NCBI GenBank assembly: GCA_947623455.1
Contig: OX392540.1
Location: 9,193,432 to 9,257,431 of the forward strand
Reading direction: 5' to 3'
From: Mimachlamys varia
Taxonomy: Eukaryota; Mollusca; Bivalvia; Pectinida; Pectinidae
Length of the DNA: 64,000 nucleotides
Position 1 is the stretch's first letter. Every line of letters starts with the position of its first letter. The notes beneath the pieces are model-generated. The model was not told where the DNA came from and did not search any database. It worked only from the letters and a program-made list of their open reading frames with translations. Below, piece by piece: positions 33,591-45,300 of the stretch. The position numbers were made by a program, and so were the translations under genes.

Positions 33591-34960
33591 GCCCGAGATA
33601 ACTATTAATTTCTCTATATTGGCTTACCAAACATATACAGGTGTAGCTCCTTCCCTATATCTCACTCAGACTAATCCTCCAGGTATGTCAAAGGTGGGTC
33701 TTTGGTACAATTCCAGCCAAAGTGTTGACAGGTCATGACCACCATTTTTTCACGTGGTGATGTAGAGTGTGTGGCTACTGCTGCATCATGGTTAATATTC
33801 TGGCGCAATATTCAAATGACCCAGGGTACAAAATATACCCCATTTGAAGCATTCAGTACATTCAAACCATTCTTTGCTCATGAAAAGTCAAACAAAACAT
33901 GTGAATCTTCTAATTAGTACCAATTAAAAACTCCCTGGGTTCAGTATGGCCTTCAGAAAAAAAAATTGAAAAATAGTCCAAATTTATTCAGAACTATATT
34001 CGTTGGTAACGACACACTTGCATACGTAATAGGTGCCTCGTCCCTAATAGGCCCGAGATAACTATTAATTTCTCTATATTGGCTTACCAAACATATACAG
34101 GTGTAGCTCCTTCCCTATATCTCAATCAGACTAATCCTCCAGGTATGTCAAAGGTGGGTCTTTGGTACAATTCCAGCCAAAGTGTTGACAGGTCATGACC
34201 ACCATTTTTTCACGTGGTGATGTAGAGTGTGTGGCTACTGCTGCATCATGGTTAATATTCTGGCGCAATATTCAAATGACCCATTGTACAAAATATACCC
34301 CATTTGAAGCATTCAGTACATTCAAACCATTCTTTGCTCATGAAAAGTCAAACAAAACATGTGAATCTTCTAATTAGTACCAATTAAAAACTCCCTGGGT
34401 TCAGTATGGCCTTCAGAAAAAAAAATTGAAAAATAGTCCAAATTTATTCAGAACTATATTCGTTGGTAACGACACACTTGCATACGTAATAGGTGCCTCG
34501 TCCCTAATAGGCCCGAGATAACTATTAATTTCTCTATATTGGCTTACCAAACATATACAGGTGTAGCTCCTTCCCTATATCTCAATCAGACTAATCCTCC
34601 AGGTATGTCAAAGGTGGGTCTTTGGTACAATTCCAGCCAAAGTGTTGACAGGTCATGACCACCATTTTTTCACGTGGTGATGTAGAGTGTGTGGCTACTG
34701 CTGCATCATGGTTAATATTCTGGCGCAATATTCAAACGACCCAGGGTACAAAATATACCCCATTTGAAGCATTCAGTACATTCAAACTATTCTTTGCTCA
34801 TGAAAAGTCAAACAAAACATGTGAATCTTCTAATTAGTACCAATTAAAAACTCCCTGGGTTCAGTATGGCCTTCAGAAAAAAAAATTGAAAAATTATTCA
34901 GAACTATATTCGTTGGTAACGACACACTTGCATACGTAATAGGTGCCTCGTCCCTAATAG
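33591..34960. repeat. 460-bp segment in three tandem copies, unit B only
   Basis: Copies at 33591-34050, 34051-34510 and 34511-34960 start GCCCGAGATAACTATTAATT and end TAGGTGCCTCGTCCCTAATAG. The last lacks about 10 bp around AGTCCAAATT. Units A and C carry a single copy. All junctions share the word TAATAG, so the expansion may have started by slippage or unequal exchange at that word. Each copy contains a 60-codon ORF (33735, 34195, 34655) without a recognisable product. Confidence 0.9.
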
Positions 34961-35946
34961 ACGAGTGATTAGAAAAAAAAATTGTTTCATGGACTTTTTC
35001 AGATGCAAGGTATATTTATCCTACATTCTGTGAAATTTGCCAACTTTTTGTTGAGAAATGTGTGTTTCCTAGCAATTCTACTGACAGTAACACTCTGTCT
35101 GCAGCACATGTATCCTGGAAATTTGTGAATTTTTAGGCAGACTTCAAATATCCAAGAAAAATTAACAATCATCAATCAGCTACATTTCCATATGTTTACA
35201 GAGACTTGTTGTCTACTAGTGTCTGATAAATGACTTTAGATAATCATTGCTACCAATTTGGATTTTCAGCATATTTTCAAACATGTGTGGCAAGTTTCAG
35301 GCAATGTCAACACTCAAAATGTAAACATATTTAAAAATTCACATGTCATATTTATCATGACATTGACAAATTTGGTATAAAAATGAAGCTTCATATCCTA
35401 TCAACTGCATATGAAGCAGAATACATGTTGGCACTACTTAAACATACTAAATTATGATGTCATATACCCATGGGGTCCCAAATGCCAAAAATACAAGACC
35501 ATCAGGGTGCTTTGCCAAAAAATACTTCCACACACTTGCATGATTCTCACAACAACTGGGAACTTCATGCATACACTTCTTACATGCACAAAATATGTAC
35601 CTTAAACATATTGGTAACATTTCTCTTCAACATACCCAAAACTATCACCCAAATGAACAAGGAATGGACATCCAAGACATCAAATTCTTTGCTGCTCACA
35701 AACTTGTAAGACATATTTCAGTGAAGGGTTTTCATTAATCACCATGGAATTTAATTATTATGGTCTCCAATAATTCACCAAGTTACCAGTGTTGTACTGC
35801 AGACCCTGTTTGATGCTATCCAGCCTAATGATGAGGCAGATAATGGCCGTGACGTACTGGATTTGGAGAGCTCTGGTTGGCTGTCTGGAGATACTGTGCC
35901 GCGTGGGTCTGTAGCTGATTTATGGCCTTCTTGTGCTCAGAGCTGA
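34961..35946 (+). other. Unit C, 5' flank of transposase
   Basis: Near-identical to the corresponding part of 28436-29557, with one roughly 11-bp deletion at CATGTATCCTGG (lacking ATTGAGCTACT). Confidence 0.7.
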
Positions 35947-37967
35947 ATGGCCAATATGAAAGACCCTGTACACTGGCTTGGTATCAGAGTCATTCAGTGT
36001 TTCAAGATGAGAGGTGAGAGGAAAAGAAGAAGATCACAGTTCCAGAAGAATCATGCATACATGTGTCCAAAAGTTAAAAAGGTCACATGTGATGTAAGCA
36101 CAGCTGGTCCATGGAGAAGACTTGAACACGATGACTTCCGCAGAATGACGAGGACCACTTCATCGGGTACTTACACAGTGCTGACTAGTGATGGCAAACC
36201 TGGAAATGTCAAACTGCTTCGGCCAAAGAAACCTCCAACACCTATTCTGGAACAGTACCTGCAAGGAGAAAGCAAAGTGCAGAATGAAATGAAGTTCGTA
36301 CACTGGGGAAATTTTCAAGGTATGTGGAACAGCTTGATGGAAAAACACAGACTCATGAATGTTGAATGTCAAGAACCAAAGTTTGAACTAGATCGTGAAC
36401 TACAGAAAGGCATATGTGTGAAGCAGAGACTTGTGTGTGTTTGCTGTGGACTTACTTCAGACTTGTGCAAAATGTACACTGAAATACCATCATCTACCAG
36501 GGGTGCTAAATGTGCTGTCCCTAATATGGCCTTTTCCAGTGCCTTACATGACTTACCTATTGGACCAAGTATGTTCAGATATCTATGTGCGGTTGGAAAC
36601 TTGGTGCCACCCAGTCGAAGAACACTACAGAAAAACCTCAACAAGGCAGGGGGACAATTGTTGCTTTGAACCAAGAGGACATGGACAGTAGGATACAGAA
36701 ACAACTCGAGGTAAACGCCATGAAAGGTGAGACATCACAAGCTGTCAACACATCTGTAGATGGACTATATCACTCTGTTACATATGGATCAAGACACAAG
36801 ATGGGACAAGCTACATCACAGGCTGTTGGAACTGCATGCAATACTGGGACAGATATGAAAGAAGTGCTCGCATTGGTTGTTAAGAACAAACTATGTGCTA
36901 CTGGTGCGTGGCTAAGAGCCAAGGGACACTCTGTGAAATGCCCAAATGGCCATGCAAACTGTACAGCTAACATGGACAAGTACAAACCTATCACAGAGGC
37001 AGAACTAGGAAAGGATCTGGGAACATGCTTCACTGTGCAAGGTGCACTTGTAAGGTATGTAACTACAGATGGTGACGGTAAAGCAGCAGCTGGTTTTCAG
37101 GAAGCCATGAAAGTAATAGATCCGACATGGAAAGTGCAACGCCTTGCGGACCCTATCCATCTCAGCCAGAGTCAGTACCGCCAGTGTCTCAAAGGCTCCT
37201 GGAGTAGAGGAATGTTTTCTGGGAAAACATACGAAGAAAGGCAGGACATTAAGAAAGTGTTTAGTATGGACGTCAAGACTCGGTGTCATATCATTCTAAA
37301 AGAGTTAATGCGGGCGCACGAGGGGAATGTTAAAATAATTGGTCAAAAACTACCTGTAGTGCTTAAAACAACCATTCTGTGCTACAGTGGAGACTGTTCG
37401 AAATGTCGGAGGAACTCTTATGTGTGCGGAGGAGGAATAAAGACAAGCTGGTGGGTGAAATCGAACAATCTGCAGTCTATGAAAATTACAAAACTAAACA
37501 TGGACAACAATGACAAGAAACTGTTAGAAGAAATACTTCTAATGAAGTTAGGAGAAGGGGCTATCTCAGCCATGACATTCAACACCAACACTCAGAGGAA
37601 CGAGGCTTGCAACAAGTTTGTTAACGAAAGTTCACCAAAAAACTTACACTGCTCCAGGAACGCCATATCTGCAACAGCGGCAGCAGTTCATCGCTTCAAC
37701 CACGGAAGGGTTAACTCGGCACTGACCAAACTGGAACATGTCAAGTGTCCATTACCCAGGGGAGGCAAGTGTGCTAGGGTGCTGAAACAAATAAGCAAGG
37801 AACTTGAATACAAGGCTTCCTATGACAAGAAAGTGACAACAAAAAGACGACGGTGTTTCAATAAGAAAAATGACTTGGCCAATTTTTTCGAGTACAAGAA
37901 AAATTCAAAAGTAAGGCCGGATTACCGTAAAGGCCACTTGGATAAGAAACCGAAATTGAAAGTGTAA
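35947..37967 (+). pseudogene. Mutator-like DDE transposase, frameshifted (unit C)
   Basis: Same gene as 29558-31579, near 99% alike by eye, but with one base lost at about 36648-36653: AGGGGAGAC in unit B is AGGGGGAC here. The first frame ends at 36669 after 240 codons, and the correct frame resumes through 37967. So the N-terminal cysteine region is separated from the DDE core (D272, D375, E553 equivalents are all in the second part). A downstream ATG could start the second frame, but a functional product is unlikely. It shares H586 with the unit A fragment. Confidence 0.9.
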
Positions 37968-39034
37968 GTGATCCATAATTTAGCAGAAACTTACTGCCTG
38001 TTTATATCACATGTACATTATAAATTTTGGTTCAGTGAGCCTGGAGTCCTCGTGGTTGTGTGAGGATTCAATCAGGAAACTTTGTCAAATCCATAACCAT
38101 CGTCGTATTAAATGTATTAATTGAATTTTTTTGAATTATAGTTATTTCTATTTGTTTCACTTGTAAGAGCAATCACCATACATAACACTGATCAAGATTT
38201 GCATTAGTTACATATGATTATTGCTCTTCATACACAATTCAGTCTATGAGGCCATTTCTGAAAATTTGCTTGAAAAAATATTAGAAAAAGGATTTAATTG
38301 GAAAAAAATAAAAACATTTTTTTTTTAATTTTTAAAAAAATAATCAATTTCAAATTAGCCATTATTTTCCTTAATTATTCAGATGTGGCCAACATAAAAT
38401 CTGAATTGCAGCTGTATAAGACATAAGACAATATATTGACATGATATTGACTAGCCAGAAAGGTTGAAGGAAACACATTCAAAGATGGAGACATGACATG
38501 AGTTATCTGCATGAAATGGCAGTCATCAGGATTTTGTTATCATTATTACATAAAATAAGTCCATTAATCATGTATACGCCGAACAATATTTTAAAAAAAA
38601 ACTGCAATACCAATGCTTATGTTCAACAAATTATCAATGTCACAGAATGGCATGAAAAAAACCAAAATGGCTGCCAAAGGGGAGATAACTCATATCTGAC
38701 TCAGACATATTGACTGCGGTTTACTGTGAAGTTTATGATACTCACGTGGTTATCAAATTCCAATAATAATTACGAGTCAAAAATAGATATAAAAAACAAG
38801 AAAGAACACCAAGAAATATTAAGACCAAAGGAAATATATATCCGATGCAATATTTCAACTTAAGCTCAGGTTCGGTACAAAACTTAAAATTACCAGAACT
38901 AACCGAATGAACTCAACGGAGGAAAGGGAGTGGGGTGGGGTGGGGTGGGGTGTAGTGGTGTTGGTGTTGGTATGAGGATAACTCAAAATTTAAAAAATGG
39001 CCACCAGGGGGAGGTAACTCTGTCAGGTTCAAAT
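37968..39034 (+). other. Unit C, 3' flank of transposase
   Basis: Near-identical to 23043-24112 and 31580-32656. It has one 12-base tandem (GACATGATATT) fewer at about 38438 and a few point changes. Confidence 0.7.
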
Positions 39035-39236
39035 GCGGTGGCCAAGTGGTTGAAGTGTTCCGACATTCTACCACTAGCCCTCCACCTCTGGGTTTTGAGT
39101 TCGAATCACACGTGGACTGACTGTAGGTCGGTGGTTTTTCTCCAGGTTCTCCGGCTTTCCTCCAACTTCAAAACCTGGCACGTCCTAAAATGACCCTAAC
39201 GGTTAATAGGACGTAAAACAAAATTATACCAAACCA
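39035..39236 (+). mobile_element. tRNA-derived SINE within unit C
   Basis: Orthologous to the SINEs at 24113 and 32657. Compared with them it lacks two bases after CACACGTGG. Confidence 0.85.
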
Positions 39237-39393
39237 AAGTTTTATATGCCCAATGAAAACATGTTAAGGGAGTTGAGATTGGGGGGGGGGGGGCATATGT
39301 TAAAGGTAGGGGGTAGTGAGAGGGGGGGGGGGGGTTAATGACAGGAATATATAATTGTTAGATTTCAGATGTAATAACAATTGGGTATAAACA
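39237..39393. other. Spacer with two expanded G runs
   Basis: G runs of 13 bases (39281-39293) and about 14 bases (from about 39320). The second tract has replaced the GGTTGGTTGG seen in units A and B. Confidence 0.7.
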
Positions 39394-39807
39394 TTAGGCA
39401 ATATGGCTACATGAATTAAAACAAATAATGAAATCACCTGCAATTATGCAATTTCCATAATGTCCATGTGTACCGGTACATGCGCCTTTAAACTTGCAAA
39501 CTTGCCGACTGTTATTGACACCATGAGGTTCACAGCTTAAATGATCAGTGTTTATACACCGATGAACATGACATTTGTGAGAAATGTCACATCCGTCAAG
39601 AATTTGACCATGCCTTATCCTATAGCTAGCTAACCTATGAACATAGAATATTTTATACATATTTCTTGCCAAGCGAACATTTAAAACACCATATTCTAAA
39701 CCCTTCCACTTTTTTACACATCCTTGCCATGTTTGACAGCCATCAGGCAAATGTAGAGAGCGTTGTTCTAATTTTGTTCTGCATGCATCAAGTATAGCAG
39801 CATCCAT
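39394..39807 (-). CDS. His-Me finger (HNH) endonuclease, I-PpoI-like, unit C
   Basis: 137 residues: the same protein as in units A and B with one in-frame serine added (HRLASYRI). It has two conspicuous substitutions, IPDG to ILDG and HVPRC to HVHRC. The putative catalytic and zinc residues remain. The reading frame is kept although the transposase of the same unit is frameshifted. Confidence 0.75.
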   Translation of the reverse strand: MDAAILDACRTKLEQRSLHLPDGCQTWQGCVKKWKGLEYGVLNVRLARNMYKIFYVHRLASYRIRHGQILDGCDISHKCHVHRCINTDHLSCEPHGVNNSRQVCKFKGACTGTHGHYGNCIIAGDFIICFNSCSHIA

Positions 39808-40299
39808 CTTGAAATGTTATGTAATAACTGTACACAGGTGATTTTACAGTTAGGTAACTGTTTAAGCAGGACACGTGACAGTAACTACTATATATGGAGA
39901 AACCTACTCTAATGGAACACTACAAAACGAAAGTAAACAACCCCCCCACCTCATCATCTAATAGGCCCGAGATAACTATTAATTTCTCTATATTGGCTTA
40001 CCAAACATATACAGGTGTAGCTCCTTCCCTATATCTCACTCAGACTAATCCTCCAGGTATGTCAAAGGTGGGTCTTTGGTACAATTCCAGCCAAAGTGTT
40101 GACAGGTCATGACCACCATTTTTTCACGTGGTGATGTAGAGTGTGTGGCTACTGCTGCATCATGGTTAATATTCTGGCGCAATATTCAAACGACCCAGGG
40201 TACAAAATATACCCCATTTGAAGCATTCAGTACATTCAAACTATTCTTTGCTCATGAAAAGTCAAACAAAACATGTGAATCTTCTAATTAGTACCAATT
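39808..40299. other. Unit C right part; single copy of the 460-bp segment begins here
   Basis: Matches 33435-33926. It ends GTACCAATT at the join to unit D. Confidence 0.65.
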
Positions 40300-41249
40300 A
40301 AAAACTCCCTGGGTTCAGTATGGCCTTCAGAAAAAAAAATTGAAAAATTATTCAGAACTATATTCGTTGGTAACGACACACTTGCATACGTAATAGGTGC
40401 CTCGTCCCTAACAGACGAGTGATTAGAAAAAAAAATTGTTTCATGGACTTTTTCAGATGCAAGGTATATTTATCCTACATTCTGTGAAATTTGCCAACTT
40501 TTTGTTGAGAAATGTGTGTTTCCTAGCAATTCTACTGACAGTAACACTCTGTCTGCAGCACATGTATATTGAGCTACTCCTGGAAATTTGTGAATTTTTA
40601 GGCAGACTTCAAATATCCAAGAAAAATTAACAATCATCAATCAGCTACATTTCCATATGTTTACAGAGACTTGTTGTCTACTAGTGTCTGATAAATGACT
40701 TTAGATAATCAATGCTACCAATTTGGATTTTCAGCATATTTTCAAACATGTGTGGCAAGTTTCAGGCAATGTCAACACTCAAAATGTAAACATATTTAAA
40801 AATTCACATGTCATATTTATCATGACATTGACAAATTTGGTATAAAAATGAAGCTTCATATCCTATCAACTGCATATGAAGCAGAATACATGTTGGCACT
40901 ACTTAAACATACTAAATTATGATGTCATATACCCATGGGGTCCCAAATGCCAAAAATACCAGACCATCAGGGTGCTTTGCCAAAAAATACTTCCACACAC
41001 TTGCATGATTCTCACAACAACTGGGAACTTCATGCATACACTTCTTACATGCACAAAATATGTACCTTAAACATATTGGTAACATTTCTCTTCAACATAC
41101 CCAAAACTATCACCCAAATGAACAAGGAATGGACATCCAAGACATCAAATTCTTTGCTGCTCACAAACTTGTAAGACATATTTCAGTGAAGGGTTTTCAT
41201 TAATCACCATGAAATTTAATTATTATGGTCTCCAATAATTCACCAAGTT
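40300..41249 (+). other. Unit D: 5' flank only, truncated at the satellite
   Basis: Matches 28436-29391 and 34846-35780. It stops at CACCAAGTT, 160 bp before where the transposase ATG would be, and runs directly into the satellite. No coding part of the transposase remains. Confidence 0.85.
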
Positions 41250-42303
41250 TCCCTCCTGTCCTGTTTACACGAACACATTAAGTCTGCCAGTCCTGTATTC
41301 AGAGTTTCCCTCCTGTCCTGTATTCAGAGTTTCCCTCTTGTTCTGTTTACATGAACACATGAAGTCTGCCAGTCCTGTATTCAGTGTTTCCCTCCTGTCC
41401 TGTTTACATGAACACATGGAGACTGCCTGTCCTGTATTCAAAGTTTCCCTCCTGTTCTGTTGACATGAACACATGAAGTCTGCCAGTCCTGTATTCAGCG
41501 TTTCCCTCTTGTCTTGTTTACATGAACACATGTAGTCTGCCTGTCCTGTATTCAGAGTTTCCCTTCTTTCCTGTATTCAGAGTTTACCTCCTTTCCTGTT
41601 TACATGAAAACATGAAGTCTGTCTGTCCTGTATTCAGAGTTTCCCTCCTGTTCTGTTTACATGAACACATGAAGTCTGCCTGTCCTGTATTCAAAGTTTC
41701 CCTCCTGTTCTGTTTACATGAACACATGAAGTCTGCCAGTCCTGTATCCAGAGTTTCGCTCCAGTCCTGTATTCAGACTTTCCCTCCTGTCTTGTTTACA
41801 TGAACACATGAAGTCTGCCTGTCCTGTATTCAGAGTTTCTCTTCTTTCCTGTATTCAGAGTTTCCCTCTTGTTCTGTTTACATGAACACATGAAGTCTGC
41901 CAGTCCTGTATCCAGTGTTTCCCTCCTGTCCTGTTTACATGAACACATGGAGTCTGCCTGTCCTGTATTCAAAGTTTCCCTCCTGTTCTGTTGACATGAA
42001 CACATGAAGTCTGCCAGTCCTGTATTCAGCGTTTCCCTCCTGTCTTGTTTACATGAACACATGTAGTCTGCCTGTCCTGTATTCAGAGTTTCCCTTCTTT
42101 CCTGTATTCAGAGTTTCCCTCCTTTCCTGTTTACATGAAAACATGAAGTCTGTCTGTTCTGTATTCAGAGTTTCCCTCTTGTCTTGTTTACATGAACACA
42201 TGGAGTCTGCCTGTCCTGTATTCAGAGTTTCCCTCCTGTCTTGTATTCAGAGTTTCCCTCCTGTCCTGTTTAGACGAACACATTAAGTCTGCCAGTCCTG
42301 TAT

Positions 42304-45300
42304 TCAGAGTTTCCCTCCTGTCTTGTATTTAGAGTTTCCCTCATGTCCTGTTAACACGAACACATAAAGTCTCTCAGTCCTGTATACAGAGTTTCCATCC
42401 TGTCCTGTATTCAGAGTTTCCCTCCTGTCCTGTTTACATGAACACATGAAGTCTGTCTGTCCTGTATTCAGAGTTTCCTTCCTGTCCTGTTGACACGAAC
42501 ACATTAAGTCTCCCAGTCCTGTATTCAAAGTTTACCTCCTGTCCTGTATTCAGAATTTTCCTCCTGTCCTGTTTACATGAACAAATGAAGTCTGCCAGTC
42601 CTGTATTCCAAGTTTCCGTCCTGTCCTGTATTCAGAGTTTCCCTCCTGTCCTGTTTACACGAACACATTCAGTCTGCCAGTCCTGTATTCAGAGTTTCCC
42701 TCCTGTCCTGTATTCAGAGTTTCCCTCCTGTCCTGTTTACATGAACACATGAAGTCTGCCAGTCCTGTATTCAGAGTTTCCCTCCTGTCCTGTTTAAATG
42801 AACACATGAAGTCTGCTTGTCCTGTATTCAGAGTTTCCCTCCTGTACTGTATTCAGAGTTTCCCTCCTTTCCTGTTTATATGATCACATGAAGTCTGCCT
42901 GTCCTGTATTCAGAGTTTCCCTCTTGTTCTGTTTACATGAACACATGAAGTCTGCCAGTCCTGTATTCAGTGTTTCCCTCCTGTCCTGTTTACATGAACA
43001 CATGGAGTCTGCCTGTCCTGTATTCAAAGTTTCCCTCCTGTTCTGTTGACATGAACACATGAAGTCTGCCAGTCCTGTATTCAGCGTTTCCCTCTTGTCT
43101 TGTTTACATGAACACATGTAGTCTGCCTGTCCTGTATTCAGAGTTTCCCTTCTTTCCTGTATTCAGAGTTTACCTCCTTTCCTGTTTACATGAAAACATG
43201 AAGTCTGTCTGTCCTGTATTCAGAGTTTCCCTCCTGTTCTGTTTACATGAACACATGAAGTCTGCCTGTCCTGTATTCAAAGTTTCCCTCCTGTTCTGTT
43301 TACATGAACACATGAAGTCTGCCAGTCCTGTATCCAGAGTTTCCCTCCAGTCCTGTATTCAGACTTTCCCTCCTGTCTTGTTTACATGAACACATGAAGT
43401 CTGTCTGTCCTGTATTCAGAGTTTCTCTTCTTTCCTGTATTCAGAGTTTCCCTCCTTTCCTGTTTACATGAAAACATGAAGTCTGTCTGTCCTGTATTCA
43501 GAGTTTCCCTCCTGTTCTGTTTACATGAACACATGAAGTCTGCCTGTCCTGTATTCAAAGTTTCCCTCCAGTCCTGTATTCAGAGTTTCCCTCTTGTCTT
43601 GTTTACATGAACACATGGAGTCTGCCTGTCCTGTATTCAGAGTTTTCCTCCTGTCTTGTATTCAGAGTTTCCCTCCTGTCCTGTTTAGACGAACACATTA
43701 AGTCTGCCAGTCCTGTATTCAGAGTTTCCCTCCTGTCTTGTATTTAGAGTTTCCCTCCTGTCCTGTTAACACGAACACATAAAGTCTCTCAGTCCTGTAT
43801 ACAGAATTTCCATCCTGTCCTGTATTCAGAGTTTCCCTCCTGTCCTGTTTACATGAACACATGAAGTCTGCCAGTCCTGTATTCAAAGTTTCCGTCCTGT
43901 CCTGTATTCAGAGTTTCCCTCCTGTCCTGTTTAGACAAACACATGAAGTCTGCCAGTCCTGTATCCAGAGTTTCCCTCCAGTCCTGTATTCAGACTTTCC
44001 CTCTTGTCTTGTTTACATGAACACATGGAGTCTGCCTGTCCTGTATTCAGAGTTTTCCTCCTGTCTTGTATTCAGAGTTTCCCTCCTGTCCTGTTTAGAC
44101 GAACACATTAAGTCTGCCAGTCCTGTATTCAGAGTTTCCCTCCTGTCTTGTATTTAGAGTTTCCCTCCTGTCCTGTTAACACGAACACATGAAGTCTCTC
44201 AGTCCTGTATACAGAGTTTCCATCCTGTCCTGTATTCAGAGTTTCCCTCCTGTCCTGTTTACATGAACACATGAAGTCTGCCAGTCCTGTATTCAAAGTT
44301 TCCGTCCTGTCCTGTATTCAGAGTTTCCCTCCTGTCCTGTTTAGACGAACACATTAAGTCTGCCAGTCCTGTATTCAGAGTTTCCCTCCTGTCTTGTATT
44401 TAGAGTTTCCCTCCTGTCCTGTTAACATGAACACATAAAGTCTCTCAGTCCTGTATACAGAGTTTCCATTCTGTCCTGTATTCAGAGTTTCCCTTCTTTC
44501 CTGTATTCAGAGTCTACCTCCTTTCCTGTTTACATGAAAACATGAAGTCTGTCTGTCCTGTATTCAGAGTTTCCCTCCTGTTCTGTTTACATGAACACAT
44601 GAAGTCTGCCTGTCCTGTATTCAAAGTTTCCCTCCTGTTCTGTTTACATGAACACATGAAGTCTGCCAGTCCTGTATCCAGAGTTTCCCTCCAGTCCTGT
44701 ATTCAGACTTTCCCTCCTGTCTTGTTTACATGAACACATGAAGTCTGTCTGTCCTGTATTCAGAGTTTCTCTTCTTTCCTGTATTCAGAGTTTCCCTCCT
44801 TTCCTGTTTACATGAAAACATGAAGTCTGTCTGTCCTGTATTCAGAGTTTCCCTCCTGTTCTGTTTACATGAACACATGGAGTCTGCCTGTCCTGTATTC
44901 AGAGTTTTCCTCCTGTCTTGTATTCAGAGTTTCCCTCCTGTCCTGTTTAGACGAACACATTAAGTCTGCCAGTCCTGTATTCAGAGTTTCCCTCCTGTCT
45001 TGTATTTAGAGTTTCCCTCCTGTCCTGTTAACACGAACACATAAAGTCTCTCAGTCCTGTATACAGAGTTTCCATTCTTTCCTGTATTCAGAGTTTCCCT
45101 CCTGTCCTGTTTACATGAACACATGAAGTCTGTCTGTCCTGTATTCAGAGTTTCCTTCCTGTCCTGTTGACACGAACACATTAAGTCTCCCAGTCCTGTA
45201 TTCAAAGTTTACCTCCTGTCCTGTATTCATAATTTCCCTCCTGTCCTGTTTACATGAACAAATGAAGTCTGCCAGTCCTGTATTCCAAGTTTCCGTCCTG

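Noticed and set aside
33735..34837. Three tandem copies of a 60-codon ORF starting MTTIFSRGDV (also at 25186 and 40109)
   Set aside because: Repeated only because the 460-bp segment is repeated. No recognisable product and no independent evidence of coding.
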